64,000 bases of DNA from Cymbidium sinense (GCA_021442155.1 CM038225.1:80612925-80676924); one strand, 5' to 3'; positions 51,379 through 64,000 are shown, numbered from the stretch's first letter. Program-made: numbers and translations. Notes: a model not told the origin generated them from the sequence alone.

Positions 51379-52975
51379 CTAAGTATTAGGGAGGGGAAGA
51401 GACCAACAAACGAAGAGGTGACTTCTTTCTAGTTGAAACTCCTAAAGCTTCACTCATGTCTAGTTTCTCTCCATTCTTAGTTGGATACTCCCAATCAAAA
51501 TAGTACAACAAATGTGAGAGCCCATCTCAATCGTTGCCATTCCAAAAAAGAATTCCTGGACAAATTCTCCTCCCAGCACCGAAGGGCAACATCTCGAAGT
51601 TAGCTCCCTTCATGTCAACATTTTTCTTCTCAAACCTCTCCGGTCTAAATACCTCTGGTTCTTCCCAATGCTTAGGATCCCTCCCTATCGCCCACGCATT
51701 CACCATAACTGTAGTCCTTGCAGGAATGTCATAGCCCATCACCTCACACCTCTCTGCGTTCTGCCTAGGCAACAATAATGGTAGCGGAGTGTGTAATCGT
51801 AGCGTCTCCTTTATCACCAGATGCAAGTATCTAAGCTTATCACTTAGAAAATTGTCGTCGTTAATTATATTTGTCATGCCATAACCGAACACCTCTCACC
51901 TCCTTTCTGTGCCTTTTTCATTATGACGGGGTTGAAAACTAGCTCCGAAATTGCCCATTCCAAGGTAGTCCATGTCGTCTCGCTTCCAGCCACAAGAATA
52001 TCCTAATTAATCAAACAAATTACATTAGGGTTGGTAATGAATTAAATAACTTGTATTAAGTTCGATAAGTTAGTTATTGGGAGTCACGTTAATGGTAGCC
52101 TTGATGTCGTCGTTGGAGAGGGGGAATTGGAGGCCACCATCCTTTTGGATTCTGAGAAGAACGTCTGTAAGATCCTCCTCTTTTGTGGAGTTTTTAGCCC
52201 GTATCTTCATGTGCTCTTGCACGATTTTTTCAAGTACTCGATCCAACTTCAGCTGGCATCTTTCTAGCTTCTTTCTAATGCCAACGATGCGGCTGATGAA
52301 ATTGGGCATTGAGGGGAACATATCAACAATGGAGAATCCCGTGTTCAACTCTACAAGTTCACCGAGCGCCGCTAAGAACACCTTCTGGTCCTCGCACTGC
52401 CCCCCGATAACTGATATTACCATGATGTCAGTTGCGAGGTTGGCGAGTTGACGGCCTAAGTTGATGACAAATCCTGTCGGGGCAGCTGCAATGGATCGGA
52501 TGAGGTGGGAAACCTTCTGCTTTCTTATGGTATGAAATGAGTTGGTGCGCTTCGAGTTGAGCAATTCCATGAAGTAGAGTCGACGCATCTGACGCCAGTA
52601 ATCGCCATATGAGGAGAAGACGACCCCCTTGCCACCGTAGAAGAGAGCGTCGATGGTTGGTGTGATGGGGCGCGAGGCGAAGTTGATATCGTGGGTGTGC
52701 ATGATCTCTTTGGCCCCATCGGCGGAGGAGATGATGATGGTGTTGATCTCTCCTAATTTTATGCTCATGATGGGGCCATAGACAACAGAAAGATCGCGGA
52801 GGCCTTGGTGGGGAAGGCGGCGACCGAGGAGATGGTGAATGCTGCCGATGATGGGTAAGTTTATGGGGCCTGGGGCGACAAGTCCGGTCTGGCACTTCTT
52901 TGGTTTTTCGAAGAGGCGGAAGAGGAGAAATACTATTGAGATTAAGAAGATGACAGTGGCGCCAAGAAACACCAT
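51379..52975 (-). pseudogene. Cytochrome P450, CYP71 clan, copy C, best preserved
   Basis: Exon 1 is 52088-52975 (296 open codons), the intron 52003-52087 (85 bp, GT..AG, phase 0), exon 2 51379-52002. Predicted product about 506 residues, normal for CYP71. In order: membrane anchor 1-25, proline-rich hinge APGPINLP (34-41), C-helix WRQMR (127-131), I-helix AGSETT (301-306), E362-R365, PERF (417-420) and the haem loop ending at Cys444. Known role: an ER-bound haem monooxygenase using NADPH-P450 reductase; substrate unknown. Exon 2 differs from copy B by +1/-2 near 51893-51910, +1 in an A run near 51542-51547 and -2/+1 near 51515-51525, which break the frame before the haem loop and after it. 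Either it is a young pseudogene or these are consensus errors. Exon 1 and the splice sites are intact. Confidence 0.85.
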
Positions 52976-53027
52976 TCTAGCTTCTTATTTTTTTTAGTTG
53001 TTTGTTTAAAAAGCTCTGAACGTGAGC

Positions 53028-53035
53028 TACTTATA
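53028..53035 (-). promoter_or_regulatory. Likely TATA box of copy C
   Basis: TATAAGTA on the minus strand, 53 bp upstream of the ATG, which implies a 5' leader of about 20-30 bases. Conserved in copy D, altered in A and B. Confidence 0.55.
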
Positions 53036-55270
53036 GGCCAAAAATAATTTGATCTAGACTCTGGACCATATTTGGTCAGAAGAGAGCTAAACACTTACGC
53101 AATTACCTTATTAAATCAATCCATCAATTAATTAGAATTTTAGATAATTTAACTCTGAATTTAATCCAATGAATCTCTTAACCATTTAATTTATTTTGAA
53201 ATAATCATAAATAAGAATCAAATAGAAATCGGGAGAAGTTTAGGAGGTTATATAAGACACTTATAATCTCTCTCCACTTGTATATAGAATGTCACAAAAA
53301 TTATTTGGTGAATTGCAAAGTAATACTGTTCAATGAAAGTAGTACAATGACCAAAATATAAATGCATCTTGATAGAGTTGAATAGAAGTTGGGAGAAATT
53401 TAAGGGACTATACATAACACAAATCAGCAACTGGCTAGGTCGAAGTAACATCTAAGCTAATTTTGAAATCAACTCCCTAGTTAGCATGTACGCCCCCCAG
53501 ATTCAGTTGCTTGTAATAATTCATGTACTGAGACATAAATTTTCTTAATCCATCAAGGAATGACAAGTGCTTTGCGATGCACCTAGATTTCAAACACTTG
53601 CTTAAGCTTTCTATGTAATTCAGCAAGCCATTGATGCATCCTTTCCTACTTTTATGGTCCTATGTGATTCAACATTGAGATCAAATGTAAATGTTTAAGG
53701 GGTATGTGAGATATTTATAATGGGTTTTTATATTAATAAATGTAATAAAAATATATATATAATACTCTTTATGTAATCTTTTTTGCTTAGTAAGTAGTCA
53801 AAAAAAAAAAGCATTAGATATTAATCAACAAAATGAATATCTTTTTTCTTAGTTTTTTTATTCCGTCTATCTCAATCCACATATTGCCATTTATCACTAT
53901 TATTCTTAAGGGTCATAATATTAATCTATATGTGATTGATTGGTTTTTAGATTGCCTTCCAAAATATCTATTTTATGATGCGCAACCTCCACAAACCTTG
54001 TAGTACTTAAGAAAAAAAGCAGTCATTCTAGTACAAACTTCGAAACAAAAACTTTAGAATGTCAAAAATTCCATTTTTTTAATGAAGTTTTGGAGGCATT
54101 TTATCATCTAGAGAACACCTGCCATAAAAGGTTTCCAACAAAGAATGAATCTACTAGAAAGTCATTTCCTTTGGTTTTTCAATAAGTTTTTCAAAAAAAA
54201 TAAAAGAATAAAAAGTGATGAAAATGAGATTGGACTAAACTTGGCATGAGAATATCTGCCAACCTTATCATTGGATTTCTAGAAATTTGCTAGAGACTTT
54301 GGGCAAAATTTTCATCATGGAATCCACTGTCAAGGCCAGTAGATATTCTTGACTTCATCTGATGAAATATATTAACACTAAAGATAGAAAATAAATTAGA
54401 AGTCTAAACCAAATTTTTTTTTAAAAAGTTAGTTAACTTTAAATTTACTTGTTTACAATTCTTTCCATATGCAATCGCAACATACATCATATTGAGTAGC
54501 AACATCACATTACATGCAAACTGATTTAATAATATTAAGATAAAAACAAAATCATCTCATCATTTGAGAAGTTAGTTCATTACAAATTATTTTGTGAAAC
54601 TATAAGTGATACAAATCTAATAGACTAAATAAAATAAGAATAAAATTCCAAATACCTTCTCTATCCTCATCCTCTATTACTTCGTACTTTTGATCCTCCA
54701 CTACTTGTTTCTCCTTTAACTTACTTTATTGTTGATGAAGAGTAGCCACCTCTGCATTCATTTTAATCAATTAAGCAATTATGTTTTTAGCAAATACAAC
54801 CATATTTCTTCTCACCATCTCCTTAATAGTACTTCATTATGAGTTGGAATGAGATGTTTAAGATGATTGGACATCATATGCTATGATTTGAGAACTTGGT
54901 CCATAAATCCACTTCTTCATTTATCCTAATCAAATTTACCTTGTTAAAATGATATCCCTTTAGACATCTAACTTTGTATATATAGACCTCAAACCCATGT
55001 ACTCACCATATGAAATTTTATTGTTAATAACTACTGCTAATAAATCTTTCAATAAGTTATTTTCATATAAAAATTTCATAATACTCACATGTACTTGACG
55101 ATATTTAATATTAATCTACTACTAGTTCTTCTAGCATTGGTGTGTATATGTATCTCCATCATTACAACCTCTCTTCCCAAAGTTGTTTACCAATCTATAA
55201 GGGCTTCTCATAAAACTGTGGATGTTTGTGAATGTGTCTCTAAGATGAGTTAAGCCTCATTATTCAAATT
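53036..55270. repeat. P450 upstream module, copy 3
   Basis: Same module as 17991-19715, more diverged. It contains an extra block, 53469-53690, also present at 61557-61740 upstream of copy D but absent in A and B. Beyond about 54950 it matches 63290-63510. Confidence 0.75.
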
Positions 55271-58200
55271 TTCTTCTTATATTATTATGATGCTAGGGCA
55301 ACCAAGTAAAATCTTTCTGTAAAATATAAATAATAAGCATTACTTAAATATATCAATTATTTAAATAAAATCATTCATTCATTATTGACTAACTATCTTC
55401 ATCTCCCTTGAATATTTAATTGGGCATTGTCATCTACATCCACAAGAAATTTAACTTTTATTTTATACATTGTAATCAAGTCTTTTTCTAATTATGGGGA
55501 AAAGTGAAGCTTTTTAATCTCTATTAACATAGTTGATCATTTAATTGGGCCAAGCCTTATTATTTTTCTTTTTGTTTTATTTTTCACTTAAAAACTCCAA
55601 TTTCTTCTATGTTTTATTCTTTCCTTTATGTGTGCATGACCTTTATGCAAAACTAGGATGTAAAATTATTTCTTTATCACTATAAATTTTTTAACTCATA
55701 ATATTTTGGCATCATTTATATAAATATTTGCAATATATAAAAATACCTATCTAATAGTTAACAAAAATCTCTTAATTAAAGACAACATAATTTACATAAT
55801 GAAATCCACTTATTCGTGCTTTTAGAGGATTATTTTCATTTGATGGAGAAATAATAATTTCAAATCTTTTAGCTTTTATCAAGATCTACTAAGCAAAAAA
55901 TTTTATCTTTGCATGATGAAGTACATCCTTCACCATAGCCTAACCTAAATCTCTTTTAACATTGGTAGTTTAACCTATCATTCTCATTCTACCTTGCTTG
56001 CCCATATTCACATAACAATATTAGGCAATGTGGCCCAACCTAACCTTATTGACATTGTCATGATATTAAAAGAGAAAGACTTTGATGTATCATTCAAGTA
56101 AAAATCTCTTTGAGAGATAATTATTTTGATTAAAATGTGAGGACATCACGGAAATATTTAGGGTTCTTATTTAGGTGATCAAACATGACATCAAAGAATA
56201 ATATACTATCTCAAAATATAAAACACCACCTTATGATGGATTCATTCACTTAATAAAGATTCTTAAGGTAGATAAGTCTATGTGTATCAAAATATTTTTT
56301 CTAATCTTATATGGGTGAAGTGAGATAGGGTTTATTTTACATAGGTTGCAATTTCCCTATAGGAGCATGCCCTCATAGTTAATTACATCATATAAGATGT
56401 GATCTCCTAAGAAAACTTTAATTTATATAGTCAATTATTATCATTATAGATTTTAGAGTTTAAATCAAGGATTGCTAAATTTGGAAGTCAAATGGGATAG
56501 ATAAATTAAAATTGTCCTTTTTAGATTCCAAATGAGAAGAATCTGGGAATGCTTTGATACTCGAAAGCTTAATAAGTATTTTAACTTATTATATGATTGA
56601 GCTTTATATTTTTGAAATTATGATTTATTATTATATTAAGTTAAAATCTTATAAGAATTTTGAGACTTATCTTTTACAACATAAGATTGTAAATAATCCT
56701 AAGAGCTAAGTGCTTAATCTTACAACTAGTGAGAAACAAGTTGCCTCATATCCTAAAACTAAAGAAAATGCTTCTAGTACAAACTAGAAGTCTTGTAGAC
56801 TCTAACAAAAAAAGAATTAAGATTTACATATTCCATTCCTCTAAAAATATAAACATGTCCCAACTATGTTGGACTTATTGCTCACTTGTATTAGTTGCTA
56901 GCTAATACCTCCTACTCTTTAAAACCAAATGACTAGTCTTATGAAATGCAAGATAGCTAGGCTATTATTATTTAAGGAAGGAATCTAAGAACTTAAACTC
57001 ACTGCTTAAAATTAAATTCATGATTAGTATGAAATGCTTCTAACTAATATTACAAATTTTTAGTTTTATATATTCTTAGACACCATATCTACATTAAGGT
57101 CAGAGTATGTAAATATGTCTACTTGCATGTACACAGCAGTTAGTTAAAGGATATATCAAAGTTTAAAAAGTAGACTTCCCTAAGAAGGGTGGTCATCCTC
57201 ATTAAATAGATGTCTCCTTATATGCAATGAGTGAATGGCTCAATTAAAGGAGAAAGACAATTTGCTCATGATTTTTTAATTCTAATTTTTCTAGTGCATT
57301 TTTTTCCTTTTATGCCAGGCTTTAGATATGATTTATTATGAGTTGTTTAATCTAGGTTATTAATTTATTAGGTCTTAGCTGGATAGAAAAATTAATTTTT
57401 CTAAAGAACCTAATATGGAGTTTAAGTAGACATACAATCAATCATCTTTACAAAAAAGAAAATCTAGAAAATTCATGCATTTCTAAGTGTAGTGAAAAGT
57501 AAACGTAACATCAAATAATTTAATACCTAAAATGTTGTAAGGTCAGATTCCACTATACATCCAAAAAAAAAAAAAAAGGTGCTGAGCCTTACCCTTATAT
57601 AGCCTAGCCTAGAACTTAGTATAGAACAACCTATAGAGTTCTTCATGTCTTTATCTTTATGATATAGGCTTTACAAGGCCTCATATGTCCTTGCCATTTA
57701 GCCATGTACAATTTAAATTCTCATTGATCTAACCTAGTTCTAATACAAATTACATACAAAACTCTTAAAAAAAAACCCTAACTTGGACAAAAAAAAGGTG
57801 AGCGAAAGCAAACATACGTTCTAGCAATTATGTTACACTCCTTCGGACTTAGCACTAGTAGACGCCAGGCTCCACTATCCTAATGAGCCATGCTTACAAG
57901 CTTAACAAAGCACATACAAGTAATTAGTATTATTTTGAAATTATTACAATAGCCCCTTTTAGCATGACCATGCCAAAGAAATGACTGGTTCAAAAATGCC
58001 CTAACGTCTAGTCTACAATCAAATCACTCTTAACATCCAGTCTAAAATAGTACACCATAAAATAGAAAAATCAATACAAAACAACCAAACTATCATAACC
58101 AATGTTTAAGATTGGTGACTTAATCATCTAATATGTGTGTAAGGCTTATGTAGTGAGTTAGTTCTAGGCCTTGATGTTTAAATTTGAATTTGAGAATGAG

Positions 58201-58394
58201 ATTTAATTTATTCTATTAAGTGATTTTAGTTTAAGTTTTTAATAATTCAAAAATAATATTTTAGATTGTGATTTACTTTTGCTTAAAGTTGGGTGTAATA
58301 TTTTAAAGAGTATGAGGAATAGTCATCCCCACTTGGGGTAGGGCCTAGTTTTACTTACACCTGGATCGCTCAAGAAAAATATATTTGCAAATCT
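55271..58394. other. Spacer 3, AT-rich, no gene seen
   Basis: 56340-56420 resembles 25140-25230 and 63900-63990, so part of it belongs to the duplicated unit. The remainder is AT-rich and nothing coding is recognised. Confidence 0.55.
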
Positions 58395-58580
58395 TTGCCA
58401 TCTTTTGAGGAATTGTTAGGGAGTTTATATCATGATACTCAGTTTCCTTCCCCATCCCACTCAATGAGGAGAGCTAAAAAATGCATGTACAAACTTGTCG
58501 GTGAACCTAAAGCTGCTGATCCTTTTTTCCTTCACCTCATCAACTGCAATGTGAAAAGAATAGTTTGCTTGGTGCTATAG
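58395..58580 (+). other. Short open frame, unrecognised
   Basis: 61 codons (starts MPSFEELLGSLYHDTQ). The 3' two thirds overlap a duplicated block that also occurs at 1741-1885 in frameshifted form. No domain recognised; it may be the end of an old gene or chance. Confidence 0.2.
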
Positions 58581-58723
58581 CCAGCCAGCCATGGTAAATT
58601 TTGCTAAAAAACTTATCGGTGAACCAAAGCTGCAGTCCTCTTTTTCCTTCACCTCATCAACTGCAATGTGAAAAGAACAGGTTGCCTGGTGCTATAGCCA
58701 GCCAGCCATGGTAAATTTTGCTG
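58474..58723. repeat. Direct tandem duplication, about 120-130 bp unit
   Basis: Units 58474-58603 and 58604-58723 share CTAAAAAA, the GTGAACC..AAGCTGC block, CCTTCACCTCATCAACTGCA and the end ATGGTAAATTTTGCT. The related site at 1741-1890 has one unit. Confidence 0.85.
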
Positions 58724-60422
58724 ACACTTCTTTCATAATTTTTATGAGCATAAATTTTTTTATGTGCTGAGAATGTAATTCCCCTTTATATTATGTGAAT
58801 ATTATATTATCAGGTTTAGTTAAAAAATTTATGTGTGAAATTGTATATATTCAAACATATAATTCCAGGTGGGAAAATTAATTCTTATCAAATTCATTTA
58901 TGCCTTCATACGATTTAAATCATATGTAAAATGTTACAATTAAATTGTGTGTGAAACATAAATATTGAAGATTATAATTTTTACTTTTTTAATTTTTTTT
59001 TTTTTTTGGAATAGATGGTTGAAGAAGATGAAAATTTTACTTCATGAAATGATATAGCGTATATTCAAACATATAATTACGGATAACAAAATAATTGTTA
59101 TCAAATTTAGACATGTCTTTATATGATCTAATTCAAGTAGTAGCAGGTTTTTGTTAGCGATAAAATTGTATGTGAAAAAATATTTGTTGTCAAATTAATT
59201 ATAACTTTATGTTTTCATATCTCAAAAACCTAAATTCATGTTAACTTGTTTATAAATTGCATAATTTTAAAAGTATTAATAGATGCTTAAGCATTTAAAC
59301 ATATAATTGCTTTCGATGATTATTTTTCTCATAATAAGTTAGTTTTCAAAATATCATGATATCAAAATAGTTTTAAATTGGTGTATGATAGATTAAGTGA
59401 TTGGAAAATTGATGATATGAAAAGATTTTTACCTAATTGTTTTCTGTATCCAAAAGCATGTAGATAATAAAGTGGTTGATATGACTCCTGATTTTGAGAG
59501 ACAAATGCTAGGTCACATGGAAACAATGAATGCTGAGAATTAACATATGATCTATGAGATGAAGTTCTTAGATCACAAATTCGTTCTCCACCAACACCAT
59601 CTAATCACAAAAATTAAGAAAATGTCTAAGAGAAAGAAGAAAAAAAGTACTAATATTTTTATTTGTTATTTCTAATTGTAATGAGATATTGAACTTTTTA
59701 TTATTAACAGCAATTTCAACCACTACAAAATGCTTCATTGTGATTTAAACATTACTGCAAAATCACTTCATCTGCTTTCTGCTTCAATGCATTTTGCAAC
59801 GGTTTCACGTTCATTGGAGTAGCATTTAGCAACATTAATTATAAAAGTGATTATAGCTGCCACAAATCAGATACATTTGCGTTAGTTTAACCACCACATG
59901 TGTGTCACCCTAGCAGTACTTTAAACTACCACACAATCCTTAGACTTTTTACAGTTAAAAGATTTGACAATCATTATTACCAATGGTTATATATTTATAT
60001 GAGAACGGAGAGTTTTGAATTGATGGCTAGTAAAACTACATCAATCTCTTGGCTCCTTTAATCTGAAGTAGCAATGAGCAGTATATTTTTTATATTAACC
60101 TTTACATAGTAAATTTGTTTTAACTTTTCAATATATTATCATAATAAAAGGCTTAATGTACATGCACTTTTTTATGACCTATTTTCATCCCAAAAAACTT
60201 TTTAGCTTTTCACATATTATTTATATCAAACTCTTTTTGTAGTTATCTCTTCAATTTGTTGATCTTTCAAGTATCATCCTTTAAAATTAATATATCATCC
60301 AAATATAATAGTAAAATAATATAATCTTTTTATTTGTCTTTGTTATAGTAGCAATGATCAACATTACATTTATGGAATTCAAAATTATTCCTGAGCCCAT
60401 AAAATTTCTAACGCAAGTTAAC
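58724..60422. repeat. Downstream-type flank before copy D
   Basis: 58730-59230 matches 1900-2450. About 59400-60350 matches 33740-34680 and, with a gap, 50400-51000. It therefore resembles the DNA 3' of the other P450 copies, yet it joins directly to the middle of exon 1 of copy D. No gene. Confidence 0.7.
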
Positions 60423-61033
60423 TGAGCACCCCTAGGAACACCTTCTGGTCCTCCCACTGCCCCCCAATAACTTATATTACCATGATGTTAGTTGTGAGGT
60501 TGGCGAGTTCTCGGCTTAAGTTGATGACAAATCCAGTCAGGGAAGCTGCAATGGATCGGATGAGGTGGGAAACCTTCTGCTTTCTTATAGTATGAAATGC
60601 ATTGGTGCGCTTCGAGTTGTGCAACTCCATGAAGTAGAGTCAACGCATCTGACACCAGTAATCGCCATATGAGGAGAATACAATGCCTTTCCCATCGTAA
60701 AAGAGAGTGTCAATCATTGTGTGATGGGGCGCGAGGCAAAGTTGATATCCTGGCTGTGCATGATCTCTTTGGTCCCATCGGCGGAGGAGATGATGATGGT
60801 GTTGATCTCACCTAGTTTTAGGCTCATGATGGGGCCATAGACAACAGAAAGATCATGGAGGCCTTGGTGGGTAAGGCAGCGACCGAGGAGATGATGAATG
60901 CTGTCGATGATAGGTAAGTTTCTGGGGCCTGGGATGACATGTTCAGTCTAGAACTCCTTTGGTCTTTCAAAGAGATGGAAGAGGAGAAATACTAATGAGA
61001 TTAAGAAGATGACAATGGCACCAAGAACACCAT
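60423..61033 (-). pseudogene. Cytochrome P450 copy D, exon 1 fragment
   Basis: Covers the ATG (61031-61033) to about residue 205 of copy C. The rest of exon 1, the intron and all of exon 2 are missing, including the ExxR and haem loops. A 1-bp loss in the third codon run (AAGAACACC against AAGAAACACC) shifts the frame at once, and further substitutions and indels follow. It is the most diverged copy. Homology to P450 starts abruptly at about 60423. Confidence 0.9.
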
Positions 61034-61084
61034 TCTAGCCTTTTATTTTTTTTAGTTGTTTGATTAAAACCTCTGAATGTGAGC

Positions 61085-61092
61085 TACTTATA
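61085..61092 (-). promoter_or_regulatory. TATA box of the copy D remnant
   Basis: TATAAGTA, identical to copy C, 52 bp upstream of the ATG. Confidence 0.5.
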
Positions 61093-63510
61093 GGCCGAAA
61101 ATAATTTGGTCTACACTCTAGACCATATTTGGTCAGAAGAGAGCTAAACACATATGTAATTATCTTATTAAATCAATCCATCCATTAATGAGAATTTTAG
61201 ATAATTTAACTCTGAATTTAATCCAATGAATCTCTTAACCATTTAATTTATTTTGAAATAATCATAAATAAGAATCAAATAAATTTTGGGAGAAATTTAG
61301 GAGGTTATATAAGACACTTATAGTATCTCTCCACCTCTATATAGAATGTCACAAAAATACTCAGTGAATTGCAACACAAAAGTGTTCAATGAAAGTAGTA
61401 CAATGACCAAAATATCAGTGCATCTTGATAGAGTTGAATAGAAGTTGGGAGAAACTTAAAGGATCATACATAACATAAATTTGCAACTAAACATAACATA
61501 AATTTGCAACTAACTAGTTCGAAGTAACATCTAAGCTAAATTTGACATCAACTCCCTAGTTAGCATGTAAACCCCCAAAATTCAGTTGCTTGTAATAATT
61601 TATGTAAAGATACATAATTTTTTTTTCATCCATCATGGAATGACAAGTGCTTCGTGATGCACGTAGATTTCAAACACTTACTTAAGCTCTTTATATAATT
61701 CATCTAGCCATTGATGCATCCTTTCCTACTTTTATGGTTCTACCTACAATACAAATATTTATCAGCCTATCAATATTTTCATTATAAAATTTGTTAAACA
61801 ACATTCCTAGCATGCCCTAGATGGTTTGAACACCCTTTCCACAATGACAAACACAAAGTACCAATGCAATCAAGACTTTCTATTTCACTCACCAACATAG
61901 ATAGGATCATTAGCTAAAAGTGTTGTTTGATAGACATCAATCTCCAATAAAGTTTCCAACATTTTCATCTGCCTTCATAGCTTGAAGATTTTGCATGTGT
62001 TTATTATGTGGATTTATCCTATTTTTCTATGTGATTCAATAATGAGAACAAATGTAAATGTTTAAAGGGTATGTGAGATATTTATAATGGGTTTTTATAT
62101 TAATAAATGTAATCAAAAAACTTAATACTCTTTATGTAGCCTTCTATGTTAGTGAGTAGTCAATAAAACGCATTAGAAATTAATCAAAAAAAATGAATAT
62201 CTTTTTTCTTAGTTTTCTATTCCCACTATCTCAATCCACATATTGCCATTTATCACTCTTATTCTTAAGGGTCTTAATATTAAACTATATGCGATCAATT
62301 GGTTTTTAGATTGCCTTCCAAAATATATATTTTATGATGCGCAATCTCTGCAACACTTATAGTGCTAAATGAAAAAAGCAATCATTATAGTAGAGACTTG
62401 GAAAAAAAACTTTATAATGTCAAAAATTTTATTTATTAATGAATTTTTGGAGGCATTTTATCCACTAAAGAACACGTGCCCTAAAATGATTCCAACAAAG
62501 AATTAATCCATAGGAAAATCATTTCCTTTGGTTTTTCAATAAAAATTTTAACAAAAATAAAAGACTAAAAGTGTTGAAAATGAGGTTGGACTAAACTTGG
62601 CATAAGAATATCTGCCAACCTTATCATTGGCTTTCTAGAAATTTTGCTAGAAACTTTGGGCAAAATTTTCATCATGGAATCCACTATCAAGGCCAACAGA
62701 TATTCTCGACTTCACCTGATGAAATATATTAACACTAATGATAGAAAATCAATTATAAATCTATATTAAAAAAATTTGAAAAATGTAGTTAGCATTTTCT
62801 TGTTTATAGTTCTTTCCATATGCAATCACAACATACATCATATTGAGTTGTAACATCACATTACATGCAAACTAATCTAATAATATTAAGATAAAACCAA
62901 AGTCATCTCATCTTTTGAGAAGTTAGTTCATTACAATTTATTTTGTGAAACTATAAGTGATACAAATCTAATAGACTAAATAAAATAAGAATAAAATTCC
63001 AAATACCTTCTCTATCCTCATCCTCTATTTCTTCATACTTTTGATTCTCAACTACTTGTTTCTCCTTTAACTTACTTTATTGTTGGTGAAGAGTTTCCAC
63101 CTTTGCATTCATTTTAATCATTTGAGCAATTATGTTTTTAGCAAATACAACCATATTTCTTCTCACCATCTTTTTAATAGTACTTCATTATGAATTGGAA
63201 TGAGATGTTTAAGATGATTGGCCATCTTATGCTATGCTTTTAGAACTTGGTCCATAAATCCACTTCTTCATTTATCCTAATCAAATTTACCTTTTAAAAT
63301 GGTTTCCCTTTAGGAATCTAACTTTGTATATATATACCTCAAACCCATGTACTCATCATATGAAATTTCATTGCTAATAACTACTACTAATAAATCTTTC
63401 AATAACTTATTTTCAGAAGAAAATTTCATAATACTCACATGTACTTGACGATATTTAATGTTAATCTACTAGTTCTTCTGGCATTGGTGTGTATATGTTT
63501 CTCCATCATT
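61093..63510. repeat. P450 upstream module, copy 4, longest form
   Basis: Matches 53036-55140, and includes the extra block 61557-61740 (shared with copy 3) plus a further 61741-62030 not seen in the other three. The transposase-like minus-strand fragments recur at about 63000-63250. Confidence 0.75.
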
Positions 63511-64000
63511 ACAGGCTCTCTTTACAACATTTCTTTCTACAATGGTCATTTCAAAGTTAAGTATTATATATATTTGTATATATATATTCACACACACACA
63601 CACACACACATTCTTCTTCTATGATTAATATAGAGAATTAAGCCATTAATATGTAGTGAGCTTTCGATGCCTTGTGGTGTTTTAATTTGGAGTTGGGTGG
63701 ACACCATGCAGATCTTAGGGGGTACTTATTAAAGTGATGAGGTACAATATTGAGGTATGATGCACCATCTTGAAAGATGGAACAACACCTACAATAGACC
63801 TAATCTCCTGCTAAGAAATTCTAACGAAAATGGGTATTCGAATATACCATAGATCTTTCTCCTACTTATAAGGAAAAGTAAAGCGGACTTTATTTTATGT
63901 TGGATTCTTTAGTTTCCTATAAAAGCAAGCTCCCATAGTTAATTACATCCTGAGAAATAGAAATTTCTGAAGAATACTCTCGATTAAAGTAGTCAATCAA
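63511..64000. other. AT-rich right end with a (CA)n microsatellite
   Basis: A (CA)n run at about 63590-63610. 63900-63990 resembles 25140-25230. No gene seen. Confidence 0.6.

Noticed and set aside
1..64000. tRNA, rRNA, CRISPR array or bacterial-type operons
   Set aside because: None seen on reading; the spaced repeats present are microsatellites or transposon units, not CRISPR.

Overview
This is nuclear DNA of a flowering plant: AT-rich, with genes containing short introns, several families of plant transposon and many AT microsatellites. There are no bacterial-style operons. The main content is a tandem array of four copies (A-D) of one cytochrome P450 gene of the CYP71 clan, all on the minus strand. 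They are spaced by long, mostly non-genic DNA that was duplicated together with the genes. A monocot is possible, but I cannot name the species.

Layout. 1-2793 is the downstream flank of copy A. Copy A (2794-17931) is a P450 pseudogene split by a 13.5-kb Mutator-like element (MULE, 3964-17497). The MULE is bounded by an exact 9-bp target duplication (AAGTTGATG) and about 190-bp terminal inverted repeats. It carries a decayed FAR1-type transposase on the minus strand, a decayed multi-exon plant-mobile-domain-like gene on the plus strand, and large arrays of a ~130-148 bp tandem repeat that point in opposite directions near the two ends. 17932-35034 is a long spacer. Copy B lies at 35035-36613. 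36614-51378 repeats the same spacer, and copy C (51379-52975) is the best-preserved gene. The third spacer is 52976-60422. Copy D (60423-61033) is only part of exon 1. 61034-64000 repeats the upstream module again.

History. Spacers 1 and 2 are colinear over about 16-18 kb, so A-B-C arose by tandem duplication of a gene-plus-spacer unit. A 1.73-kb PIF/Harbinger-like element (28624-30355, TSD TAA) sits in spacer 1, and the matching site in spacer 2 is empty, so it inserted after that duplication. Copy C then lost about 360 bp that B and D keep. Every P450 copy is broken as written, each by different lesions: MULE plus a poly-A-tailed mini-insertion in A, a lost splice acceptor in B, small indels in exon 2 of C, truncation of D. 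Many spacer and MULE differences fall at CAG/CTG, which suggests consensus error at methylated CHG sites, so some indels may not be real.

If any copy is expressed, C is the candidate: an endoplasmic-reticulum-anchored monooxygenase of about 506 residues, probably of specialised metabolism, substrate unknown. I saw no tRNA, rRNA or CRISPR.
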